A stretch of DNA of 64,000 nucleotides from Dipteronia dyeriana. Lineage: Eukaryota; Streptophyta; Magnoliopsida; Sapindales; Sapindaceae. Under the pieces are notes generated by a model. The model had not been told where the DNA came from, made no database searches, and worked only from the letters and a program-made list of their open reading frames with translations. The translations under genes were made by a program, and so were the position numbers. Positions 32,093 through 42,266 of the stretch are shown here, one piece after another; the first letter of the stretch is position 1; every line of letters starts with the position of its first letter. Location of the stretch: assembly GCA_032871835.1 (NCBI GenBank), contig CM065297.1:45264203-45328202 (forward strand), given 5' to 3'.

Positions 32093-32722
32093 CTATGGGT
32101 CTGGGATATGCTTCCCATCCATTTTTCTTATAAATTGGCAAACAGGGTCTTTTAAAGTCAGATTCCCAAGACTATATTGTGCATGTTCTTTTTGAAATTG
32201 TGGCCATAATCGGTCAATTGCCATTTGCACATATCCACTCGGATGTGCATCAAGAGTCGTTAGGATATTATCCAATGACTCACTACGCAAACCATGCCTA
32301 ATAAATAAAAATTTATCTTCCCGATTATTAGACACCATTCCTAAAGAATGACAATGTGTGTTGCAAGTTGTACTTGCATATTTGTGACAAGTAACCCCTA
32401 ACTTCTTAGCTCTTCGTTTTTTTGCAAGGTTACTTCTTCCAAAACCAGGCACATAAGATATAAATGAATCAGCAGACTCACCTGCTAGACGTACCTTAGC
32501 TTCGATCAACCAACGAATTTCAACAGGAATTTTGTTTATCATCAGTAAGCGTAATCTATCTGAACGTGCTTTGTAAATCTTTTTCAGAGCATTTTAGGGC
32601 AACGATGGAAAATGTTTTCGCAGGTTTGTGAAAATTTCATCCACGCCTTGTTTTTGGGATACGTTATTTGGAAAACTGAATTAAACCGACTTGAATTGTC
32701 ATGGAGTACCGTTGTCTGCCAT
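32093..32722 (-). pseudogene. Unrecognised frame of element D (Cys/His-containing)
   Basis: The open stretch 32093-32542 codes 149 residues, and the same phase extends upstream to an ATG at 32722 across three stops, giving about 209 codons. Features: a basic amphipathic start (NALKKIYKARSDRLRLL), IPVEIRWLIEAKVRLAGESA, a Lys/Arg-rich stretch LAKKRRAKKLG, a Cys/His group TCHKYASTTCNTHCHSLG that might bind a metal, and a C-terminal LTLKDPVCQFIRKMDGK. I do not recognise the family. It sits between integrase and the LOG-like frame on the same strand. It could be a second captured gene or an element-specific accessory protein. No signal peptide or membrane segment is evident. Confidence 0.5.
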
Positions 32723-32884
32723 TTAACCGGGGTTATATAGCAAAATACACCAAGCAAAAATTGAACCTAGAAATTAATCCTGCAAAAATTCAAAACGTAA
32801 AAGAGAACAAAAACAAAAATAATAATTGCAAACACAAATAAAGTCAAAAGCAAAAGATTTGTTTACTCAACTTTGTAACAAGGG

Positions 32885-34048
32885 TCAAAAAGGACGGTAG
32901 AGTCTTTTTAAAAATCTGTATTTTCTAAGAAATGGTTTCACACGTTGTCCATTTACTTTAAACACATTACCATTCCTAGGATTCTTAATATAAAGGGCAC
33001 CATATATATACACGTGTTTCACAACAAATGGACCAATCCATTTTGATTTCAATTTGCCAGGAAATAAATGAAGTCGAGAATTATAAAGCAAAACCTTTTG
33101 ACCAACTTCAAATGATCTTCTTAAAATTCGTCTGTCATGAAAGGTTTTAGATTTGTCTTTAGGGATTTTTTCTTTTTTATATTCATCATTTCTTAATTCT
33201 TCAAGTTCATTTATTTGCAACATGCGCAATTCACTAGCATCATTTAGGTTAGAATTGAAAGCTTTAATGGCCCAATATGCTTTTTCTCAAGTTCAACAGG
33301 TAAGTGGCAAGGTTTTCCATAAAATAAACGATGAGGAGACATACCCAAAGATCTTTTGAATGCAGTGTGGTAAGCCCAAAGTGCATCATTTAGTCTAAGA
33401 GACCAATCTTTTCGATCAGGTTAACCGTTTTTTGTAAGATATGTTTTATCTCCCTATTTGCTTACTCAACCTGACCACTTGTTTGAGGGTGGTATGGTGT
33501 GGCAATTTTTTGTGTGACTCCATATTTCTTCATTAAAGACTCAAAAGGTTTGTTACAAAAGTGTTTACCTCCATCACTGATAATCGAGGGATTCCAAATC
33601 GAGTCAAAAGATTTTCCTTTAAAAACTTAATCACTGTTTTGTGATCATTATTTCGATAAGGAATTGCCTCAACCTATTTTGACACATAATCAACGGCAAC
33701 CAAAATGCACACAAATTCAAATGACGGCGAAAATGGACCCATAAAATCAATTCCCCCCAACAATCAATTATTTCAATGACAAGAATTGGTTTAAAGGCAT
33801 CATGTTTCGCTTGGAAATGGATCCTAACGTTTGACAATTTTCACAGGTTTTATAGAATGGTTGTGCGTCTTTAAACAAGGTGGGCCAATAAAATCCACAC
33901 TGTAAGATTTTTACAGCCATTTTCTTTGACGAAAATGACCACCATATCCTTCAGAATGACAAAATTCATTGACACGACTTACCTCATTACCTGAAATACA
34001 CCGTCGAACAATTTGATCAGGACAATACTTGAATAAGAACGGGTCATC
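32885..34048 (-). pseudogene. Element D integrase remnant
   Basis: The C-terminal domain is open at 32885-33229 (114 residues) with [20 protein letters not shown] and [12 protein letters not shown], the Gypsy integrase GPF/Y-type module. The core lies at about 33230-34048 with many stops: an ISDGGKHFCNKPF segment (second catalytic Asp region) near 33580 and HPQTSGQVE (Glu region) near 33470. A zinc-finger-like NEFCHSEGYGGH segment lies near 33960. No chromodomain is visible, in keeping with Athila. Confidence 0.82.
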
Positions 34049-34489
34049 CTAGTAAAAACGTTTTATCTCTGTCAAAAATTTATTTTTATCCTTTGCATTC
34101 CAATCGAGTGGCATCATTCCTGTTGCACGATAATTAACAATGTCAGCATACCAAGGCAAATTTGTGATAGAGAATAAAAGATCATCAAGAAAAGAATCAT
34201 TGATGGGTGCTTTATCAAATGATGACTCAACGGTGAGTCGTGATAAATGGTCTGCAACAAAATTTTCAACACCCTTTTTTTCCTTAATTGTGAGATTGAA
34301 TTCTTGTAGTAACAAAATCCAGCGAATCAATCTTGGCTTTGCATCATGTTTAGACATTAAATATTTCAAAGCAGCGTGATCAATAAAAACAATGGTTGAA
34401 GAGCCAATCAAGTATGACCAAAATTTATCCAATGCAAATATCACATCAAGTAATTCTTTCTCAGTGGTGGTGTAATTAATTTGTAACAA
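34049..34489 (-). pseudogene. Element D RNase H remnant
   Basis: 146 residues with [22 protein letters not shown] at the start, [11 protein letters not shown] in the middle and [17 protein letters not shown] followed by [11 protein letters not shown], which are the standard Gypsy RNase H landmarks. The N-terminal part (34490-34900) is present only across several phases. It would degrade the RNA strand during reverse transcription. Confidence 0.85.
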
Positions 34490-35607
34490 TTCAAAGTTCT
34501 ACTAGCGTAATAAATCACAAAAGGCTTACCTTCTCTTCTCTGTCCTAAGACAGCTCCAACAACAAAATCACTCGCATCACACATCAATTCAAAAGGCAAT
34601 GGTCAATCGGGGGATTGCATGACAGGAGCAGACGTTAAAAGGTCAACTATCTTTTTAAAAGACTCTCCACACTCTTGTGTACATTCAAATTTTGTATCTT
34701 TTAATAAGAGGTTACAAAGTGGTTTAGATATGACACTGAAATCTTAAATAAACCTCATATAAAATCCTACATGCTCTAACAATTACCGCACATCTTTGAC
34801 TGTTTATGGTGGTGGTAACTTCGAAATGACTTTAATTTTTGCCTTATCAGCCTCGATTCCTTTAGATGACACAACATGACCCAAAACAATTCCAGATGTG
34901 GTCATATAATGACATTTTTCCTAGTTAAGCACAAGTCCTTTATCTATGCAATGTTTCAAGACTCTTTCCAACTTATTTAGACATTCATCAAAAGAATCCC
35001 TAAACACAGTTAAATCATCCATAAAGACCTCTAAACAGTGTTCAATCATGTCACTAAAAAAGCTTAGCATGCATCGTTGAAATGTGGCTGAAGCATTACA
35101 CAAACCAAATGGCATTCTTCTAAATGCAAAGGTTCCAAATAGGCATGTGAGTGTGGTCTTTTCTTGGTCTTCTAATGCAATGGGAATTTGATAGTATCCA
35201 GAGTACCCATCAAGAAAGTAGTATTTGGGATGTCCTGCTACTCTTTCTAAAATATGGTCAAGTAATGGAAGCGGAAAATGATCTTTTCTAGTGGCATCAT
35301 ATAATTTTCTATAATCAATGCACATGCGCCAACTAGATGGAACACGAGTTGGAATTAACTACCCCATTTCATTTTTAACAACAGAGATTCCAGATTTTTT
35401 TGGCATAACTTGTGTAGGACTCACCCATTTACTATCAGAGATAGGGTAGATAATTCCCACGTCAAGTAATTTAAGGACTTCGGTCTTGACAACTTCTTTC
35501 ATGTGTGGGTTAAGTCTTCTTTGGGGTTGTCGATATGTTTTAGCATTTTTCTCCAAATTTATTGGATGTGAACAAATCAATGGGTTAATACCTTTCAAAT
35601 CTTTCAA
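34490..35607 (-). pseudogene. Element D reverse transcriptase remnant
   Basis: 35359-35607 holds the RT start (RRLNPHMKEVVKTEVLKLLD, IYPISDSKWVSPTQVMPKK). 34921-35325 holds MCIDYRKL, HFPLPLLDHILERVAGH, FLDGYSGYYQIPIA, FGTFAFRRMPFGLCNASATF and the catalytic FMDD box in LEVFMDDLTVF. These are Athila-type signatures. Stops or frameshifts separate the pieces near 35340 and downstream of 34921. Confidence 0.88.
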
Positions 35608-35610
35608 AGT

Positions 35611-36570
35611 TCAACCAATTGCATTCTTATTTTTCTTTAAAACATGTAACAACTTACCTTCTTGCTCTTCTGTGAGGTTAGAAGAGATTACCACTGGGTA
35701 GGTCTGCTCGACCCTAAGGTACGCATATTTGAGTTCTTCTGGTAAGGGCTTCAAATCCAGTTGAGGTGCTTTTTCTTCTGGCTCATCATCTTTCTGTTCC
35801 AATTCTTCAAAATCTGAAGTGTCTCCTTCTTCTTTGGCAACCTGTAAACAATTATCAAGATGTGAATACGTGCATGACTCAGTTGAATTGATCAAACAAA
35901 CTTCAGATGAGTTAAAAAAATCTTCATTTTTATTTTCATCATCAAATGGTTCCTTAGACATGTTGAAAACATTAAGCTTAATTTCCATATTTCCAAAAGA
36001 CATGCTTATTATTACAGTCCTGCAATTAATAATGGCATTAGACGTAGCAAAAAATGGTCAGCCCTATATAACAGAAATTGATTTGTGCTCATTAACAACA
36101 TGTTGTGTTTCCAAGACAATAAAATCTACTGTGTTGATAAATTTATCGACTTGTACTAACACATCTTCCACTATTCCTTTTGGTATTTTAATTGACCTAT
36201 CAACAAGACAAAGTGTGGTTGAAGTCGGCTTTAACTCACCAAGTTTAAGTCACTGATAAAATTAGTATGGGATCAAATTTACACTAGCACCTAGGTCAAG
36301 TAAAGCATGCCCAATTTTACAGTTACCAATTATGCAGGAAATAGTGGGACAACCAGGATCATTATATTTCAAAACATTTTTTATTGGAAAGAATGGAACT
36401 TACCTGTTCGGCCATAAATGCTTTATTTCTTACCTGATGCTTCCTTTTCACAGTGTACAAATATTTCAAAATTTTGGCATATGAAGGTACCTGTTTGATT
36501 GCATCCAACAAAGGGATATTGATCTTTACCTATTTGAAAATTTCAAAAATCTCTAGGGGATGCTTCTGTT
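35611..36570 (-). pseudogene. Element D protease region remnant
   Basis: 35611-36003 is open and ends in the linker to RT (LPEELKYAYLRVEQTYPVVI, then EGKLLHVLKKNK). Upstream, in the same sense, 36004-36320 shows LLDLGASVNLIPY, the Athila protease active site with D-L-G-A, then LGELKPT and VDRSIKIPKGIVEDVLVQVD, broken by stops. The enzyme would cut the gag-pol polyprotein. Confidence 0.8.
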
Positions 36571-36571
36571 T

Positions 36572-38155
36572 TTATGAATTTTTAAGAGCCTGAGGATATG
36601 GAAGTGTAGGTGGGAATTCAATTATTTCTTCGTCAATAGTGGTTTCATCAACTCCTTCCTTACCCTTGGAAAATGACTCATCATCATTTTTACTAGATTC
36701 AAGAATAGGTTTTTTAATGACCTTACCATTACGAAGAGTGATAATTGATTTGACTTGATCTGGGCATTGATTATTATCATAGGAACTTGACTGACTCTTG
36801 GTATTTGGTTGTGGTTGAGATAGAAAATTACCTTTTTTATGTGTGGTGAGTGTAGAAGCAATCTTTACCAAAGTATCTTTAACATCTATCAAGGTTTGTG
36901 CAGTTTGGCAGTTAATGGCTTTTTGTTTATCAATGAATGAGTGCAAAGTGTCTTCAAGGTTTTTCCTAGATGGTGGGACATAAGGCGTATAACCTTGATG
37001 GTTTTGGAAATTTTGGTGTGTTTGTGGATTTGATGGACCTGGTGGTTGTGAAGACTGGGCTTGATTGTTGTTCCTCCAACTAAAGTTTGGATGATTTCCC
37101 CAACTAGGATTGTAGGTTTGTGAGTATGGGTTGGAATTTGGCTTATTGAAAGTGTAAAAAACATTGGCTTGTTCATGAAGACAATCTTTTATGGTTGGTA
37201 AAGTTAGGCAACTATGAGTGATATGATCATCAGAATCACATACATGGCATACAATTTCTTGCACAGATTTTACATGTTCACTCTTTTTAGTTTCTAAAAC
37301 TTCAACTTTCCTAGCTAGGGATGCGAATCTAGCTTGAAGGTCATGATCTTCCTTAATATTGTAAATGCCTCCACTAGATGGAGATGGTTGTGGTTTGTTT
37401 ATGGACTCATAGGAACCAATGGTGTCCCAATTTTGAGCATTTTCAGCGATGTGGTCAAGATAGTCAAGTGCTTCTTCGGGATTTTTGTCACTGAACTCCC
37501 CATTACACACAATTTCAATGACTTGTCTACTTTGAGGTGTGAGTCCCTCATAGAAATGTGACACTATCCTCCATGTTTCAAAATCGTGATGTGGACATAC
37601 ATTTAACAACTCTTTAAAACTATCCCAACATTGTTAAAGTGTTTCCCCAGGTTTTTGGGTAAATGAAGTGATTTGCCTCTTAAGAGAGTTTGTTCTATGA
37701 GGTGGGAAAAAATTCTTTAAGAACTGATATTGCATATCATTCCAAGTTTGAATTGACTCTGACCTAAGGTTTTGTAACCAAGTTTTAGCATTATCATTTA
37801 AGGAAAAAGGGAAAAACTTAAGCCTGATTATATCCATGCTAACATTTTGGTCAGTACACGTGTTATTTGCAAATATTGGTTTTCAGATTCGAGACAGTGA
37901 AAATTGGGTAAAAGTTGAATGATTCACGGTTTAAAATTAAAGTGTGCAGCATTTGGTGGGAAAGCTATGCATGAAGGTACTCATGTACGTGTGGGGTTCA
38001 TGTAGTCTCTAAGAGTTCTAAGTGGATTTGGGTTAATGTGTTGGTCCTGGTCAACATAAGGCGGATTGTTGTTGTGTTGAGACACTTTATCCAGGTTGTC
38101 TAAAAGGTTCTCGACTTGGTTTCTTGCTAGATGTCTAAGTGGGTTTTCAGCCATG
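36572..38155 (-). pseudogene. Element D gag remnant
   Basis: The original start is probably the ATG at 38155 (MAENPLRHLARNQVENLLDN). DYMNPTRT and IQLLPNFH segments follow, then 37634-37837 with RLKFFPFSLNDNAKTWLQNL (capsid domain) and 36572-37609 (345 residues) with YEGLTPQSRQVIEIVCNGEF, a CHVCDSDDHITHSC CCHC knuckle near residue 120 and a Pro/Asn/Gln-rich region. The end ITLRNGKVIKKP leads to the protease. Stops occur near 37610 and between 37838 and 38100. Order and motifs are those of Athila gag. Confidence 0.85.
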
Positions 38156-38613
38156 TTGTTGGTGATTGTGGGTGATTGTGATCTCCTAATTAATCTACCA
38201 CTAGATGTTCGAGACCAACGTCTCCTGCAAATTTAATGAGGGTTCATGGAGGTGAAATACACAAAAATAAATAAAATAAAAGAAAAAGTGATAAAAATAA
38301 CAAGATGCAAAATTCTAAGGGTGTAAATGCAAATATACACAAGTGTTGGGGCAAAAGTGTAAATAATTATAAATCTAAGGAATAAAGTGAAAATGCGATA
38401 ATTACAGGGACTGATATGCAAAAATGAAAATAAAATGACCTATAAGTAAATACAAACTAGATATAAGCTAAAATGCAAATAAAAAGTTGAAGGACTAAAA
38501 TGCAAAAATGTGATTAATGATTACAAGCGTTTTTTTTTAAGTGGATGAAGTTTATGATTGAGATAAGAGATGCAAAATTGAATAAAAAAAAGAACAAAGA
38601 AGATAGAAAAAAA

Positions 38614-38707
38614 ATAGCAAAACTAAAATAAAATTAAAAAGAAATTACTTCTACAAAAAAATAGCAAAACTAAAATAAAATTAAAAAGAAATTACTTCTA
38701 CAAAGAA
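38614..38707. repeat. Direct tandem duplication of 47 bp in the D leader
   Basis: ATAGCAAAACTAAAATAAAA through TTACTTCTACAAA occurs at 38614-38660 and again at 38661-38707, essentially identical. Being cleaner than the LTR divergence, it looks younger than the insertion. Confidence 0.9.
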
Positions 38708-38721
38708 AAGGCGGACTTACC

Positions 38722-38739
38722 TCCCTGGCAGCGGCGCCA
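38722..38739 (-). promoter_or_regulatory. Primer binding site of element D (Asp tRNA type)
   Basis: The plus strand reads TCCCTGGCAGCGGCGCCA, which equals the 3' end of plant Asp tRNA (GUC anticodon), from memory, with two mismatches. It lies six bases inside the 5' LTR edge, as expected for Athila elements. Confidence 0.85.
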
Positions 38740-38745
38740 AAAACT

Positions 38746-40157
38746 TTACACGTCCTAAAGAAGTGTTCCTACTCCCAAGTATAAGAGTGTCATAGTAATA
38801 AATTAACCGGTAAGACCGGGTCTAACCACGTGGAGGTTGTTCACTAGTTCTTGTAGAATTAATTATCTAAATTAATTACTAAGCTTGTTATAAAATGTAA
38901 ATCAATTAAAATTAAAACTAGGGCTAAGGGATCCCTTGTTGGTAATTCGATTATGATCCAATTATTAATATTTAGTCCAAATTAATGGGAGGGTATTCCA
39001 CTCCACTGACCACTCTCTGATAAATATGGGTAAAAGTACCCACTGTGCTAGACAACATCTGTTTGTCTACAGTGAGTCAAAACTCCACAATGATTAGAAG
39101 GGATAAACCACTCTCCGATAGATATGGGTAAAAGTACTCATTGTGCTAGACAATATCTGTCTATCTACAATGAGTAAAAAACTCCACAAAGATCAGAGGG
39201 GAGAAACCACTATCTGATAAATATGGGTAAAAGTACTCACTGTGCTAGACAATATCTGTCTGACTATAGTGAGTTAAAAACTCCACAAAGATCAGAGTGG
39301 AGAAAGCAAGAAAATAATAAAATTGCCATAATTGGATCATATTTTCCATACCAACAGTATCACCTTTAGCCCAAACTATATAAAATTAGTCAGACATAAT
39401 TTAACTAGAAAATAACTATTTTATTTAACTGAGAATTTAAGAACAAAAGAGGGAGAATTTCACAATTCTAATATCAGATTTGGATTTAGAATGTGTAAAT
39501 TAAGGGGGAGAGGTCCCCTATTTATAAAAAATACAGATGAAAATTAACCATCGGATGAATTTAGAATGGAGCGTCCAGATTACGCCACGTCATTAGTGAA
39601 CAGTGAACAATGAACAATAAACACATCCGTGAAAATGAATAGTGAACAGTGCACCTGCTTCTAGAATATTATTCTCTGCAGCACGTGTACGGTGCAATCA
39701 AAATTTAGGCCAATAGAATTGTGTCACATCATCGGTCAATAGTCTTCTAGAAAGTCAACTACGAACAGTGCACCGACTTCTAGAATTTGATTCTCTGCAG
39801 CCGCGTGTACGGTGCACTCGCTGTTTGGGCTAATAGGAATGTGCCACATCATCAGGAACAATGAAAGTCAACTGTAAACAGTGAATAGTTAAAATTACAA
39901 AAATACCTTTTGTGGCCTTCCTAAGGTTTTTGACGTTCAAAACTTGAAAACGATGTTTGTTTTGCTATCTAACTTCTCTATAATTCTGAATTGATCGAAT
40001 TACCTCTGAAATACAGGGAAAAATACACTGATTACTACACAACACATTTATTTAAGTGAGCAAATGAAATTATGTCTAAATTGGGAAATTAATCATATTG
40101 GAAGTGTAAAATGATGATATTATCCCTTAGTAAACATACAATTTTCAGTGTTAATCA
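38746..40157 (-). repeat. Element D 5' LTR (right copy)
   Basis: 1412 bp. In plus orientation it starts TTACACGTCC (the expected TG is TT) and ends TTAATCA next to ATTAG. It is slightly shorter than the left LTR, mainly in the AACAGTGAA stutter region near 39850. Confidence 0.92.
39519..39526 (-). promoter_or_regulatory. Likely TATA box of the element D LTR
   Basis: On the minus strand TATAAATAGGGGACC. The left LTR has TATATAGATAGGGGAC at the matching place (about 29268-29283). Transcription of gag-pol and of the captured frames would start a little downstream, toward lower coordinates. Confidence 0.55.
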
Positions 40158-40162
40158 ATTAG

Positions 40163-40911
40163 TATGATACAAGGAGACCTTCTCCTATTAGAAACAGATT
40201 TTGACTTTTAACTAAAAAATTAATTAATGAATTTCCATTTAATTAAATACTAAAATAAAAACATTATATTAGCCTAATATCCTTAGCCTTGCCACCCAAG
40301 CCAATAGTATGAAGAAAATGTTGTTTTTCTTATTTACTAAATTGATTGGACTTTACTAAAAAGTCCACATGTGAACTAGACCAAATCTTAAAAAGAAATA
40401 AGTCCACATGCCTTAAATTAATACATTAATATAATTCAACAACCCATTTAATTAAAATGTAGAAATTTTATTCTAAATGTGTTAATAGATTGCTAATTGC
40501 ACCCCATTAGGGCCGCCCAAGGAATTCGACACATGACAGGTACTTCAAGAGTTACCGCGTGTCTTGATCACACATGACCGCACATCTTCAAATGTTTTGG
40601 ATTCCGAAATCCAAAAACAAATCTAGATGGACTTATAAGTTGGTCCAGTATAATATATCAAGTGATCCATGCAAGTTTTTATGGATTGGGGATCTTGGTG
40701 GGCAATCTAAATTTAACCTTCAATAGACATAACTTAATCAAAATCAACAAATGATTCACTTAGGTTTGATCTATTAGTTTTAGTTCATTCCACAAAAGAA
40801 ATAAAATTGAACTCTTTAATAAATATAGAATAAGAAAATGTTTCTCATTCGTACCCTAGACAACCTTATTGGAGATAGTGTACCCTCATAAAGAATACTA
40901 GTAATCACCAA
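40163..40911 (-). repeat. L0: reversed family A LTR, second segment
   Basis: It continues the LTR broken at 28504: GTATGATACAAGGAGACC through ACTAGTAATCACCAA. It contains about 190 extra bases (roughly 40425-40615, including GGGCCGCCCAAGGAATTCG) that other family A LTRs lack between the CACATGCCTTAA and TCTAGATGGAC landmarks. It is cut at 40912 by L1. Confidence 0.82.
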
Positions 40912-41649
40912 CGTTGGGATTATGCTCAATAGCAAGAGTGTAATATTGTATTTGATAATCTTTTCATATTAATAAAATGATTTCTAGTTTAACAAATCTT
41001 ATAGCATTTACAGTTTAATTATTAGAATTGTCATAAAAATATAATCATAAAGTCAAAAGACTGTGGGAAATAAAGAATTGTTTGTACATCTGGATATGTA
41101 TGAGGTAGAAACAATTCTTTAGTTAGTCTTGAACAATATTCACAACTTAATATTAAAGTTGGTTGCCTTTTTCTTGTTAAAGTTGTAGATTCTTTTTCTA
41201 GCATTTGAGTGAGATCAAATGTGTAATGATGAGTCTAAAATCATCAAAGTGTGGTGTCTTAGGGAAAAAGAATCTATTGCACTATGTACATTAAATAGGA
41301 TCACAGTGAGATACTTTATCCACAACCGTCAATGGATAAAAGTTTTCACCTGAATACAATCGGAGAGTCTATCTTAATCATGAGATAAATGATGGACTTA
41401 TGGTTACAAGTGTTATCATTTGAGCCACCAATGAGTACGATTATATAGCATAGTCTATCCTCGATGGTTTTGTGGTATTCACTTGTTAATCGATAGAAGA
41501 CTTCATTTATAGATGTGGACATCATTGCTCAATTTATTAAATGTGAGAAGAATATCATCTTTCGGATATTTTGAGGTATTGGATATTTAATCTTAATGTT
41601 AAGTATTCAATAGTATCTACTGAAATATGGCTTCTGGACAGGTCAAAAT
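40912..41649 (+). repeat. L1: family A LTR start, cut by L2
   Basis: Begins GTTGGGATTATGCTCAATAG (terminal T changed to C) and aligns with the first 740 bases of the family A LTR up to GGACAGGTCAAAAT. At 41650 a reversed LTR end begins. The rest of L1 is not in the window. Confidence 0.82.
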
Positions 41650-42266
41650 TGTAAGGAAAATCGCACAACGGAAGACTTAAAATATATAAATATTTTTTTA
41701 TGACGATTGAACTAGCGTCAAATTGTATCCGCAAGATCTTCCAATCCAATCACAAATGTGAATCACCTAGAAGTGTGGGATCTTTTTCTTTATATTGTAT
41801 ACCTGAGAATGGAAACAAACAAAATCTTCTTCTTTGTTAGTCACAAAAATCCTCCAAGAGAAAGACCAAGAACTTCCGGTCAATTGTGAATTATCAATCA
41901 ATTTGATTGAAACTCGCGGGAACCTTGATTCTATGGTGTACACAAAACCCTTTTGTTGCAAAGGATAACTGTGTACTATCGAAAACAAAACGTTCCCTCT
42001 TTTCTCTATGCCTGGTCGAATTCTTCACACAATGAGTTGAAAGTTTTTTTTTTATTATAACAATAAAAAACAAATAAAAAACAACTTCTCACACCAAAAA
42101 TTAAGGCTTGGTCGAAATTAATAGGTATTACATATTGGAGACCAAATCCTCTCCTTAGAAGGATTTATTTGGTGGACAAGAATCCTTTCCTTAGGTGGAT
42201 TTACAAAGTGACAAAGAATCCGTTTCAAAAAAGAATTCTTTCTTACACCAAGATTCCTAATCCAAC
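41650..42266 (-). repeat. L2: reversed family A LTR, cut by A2
   Basis: Starts TGTAAGGAAAATCGCACAAC, the reversed LTR terminus, and runs to AAGATTCCTAATCCAAC, where the A2 LTR begins. The left flank AAAAT is a candidate target duplication. The remainder lies beyond the window. Confidence 0.82.

Larger units (their letters stand above)
28505..40157 (-). mobile_element. Element D: complete Athila-type Gypsy element carrying a LOG-like gene
   Basis: 11,653 bp with both LTRs, bounded by the 5-bp target duplication ATTAG (28500-28504 and 40158-40162). On the minus strand: 5' LTR, Asp-tRNA-type PBS, gag, protease, RT, RNase H, integrase, an unrecognised frame, a LOG-like frame, a 1.2-kb untranslated region and the 3' LTR. 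The pol motifs (RMPFGLCNASATFQRCM, DLGAS protease) place it in the Athila lineage. Every pol domain is broken. The two LTRs agree at roughly nine positions in ten over their first 120 bases by eye, so the insertion is old. The cargo lies where Athila elements usually have an envelope-like gene. Confidence 0.92.
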
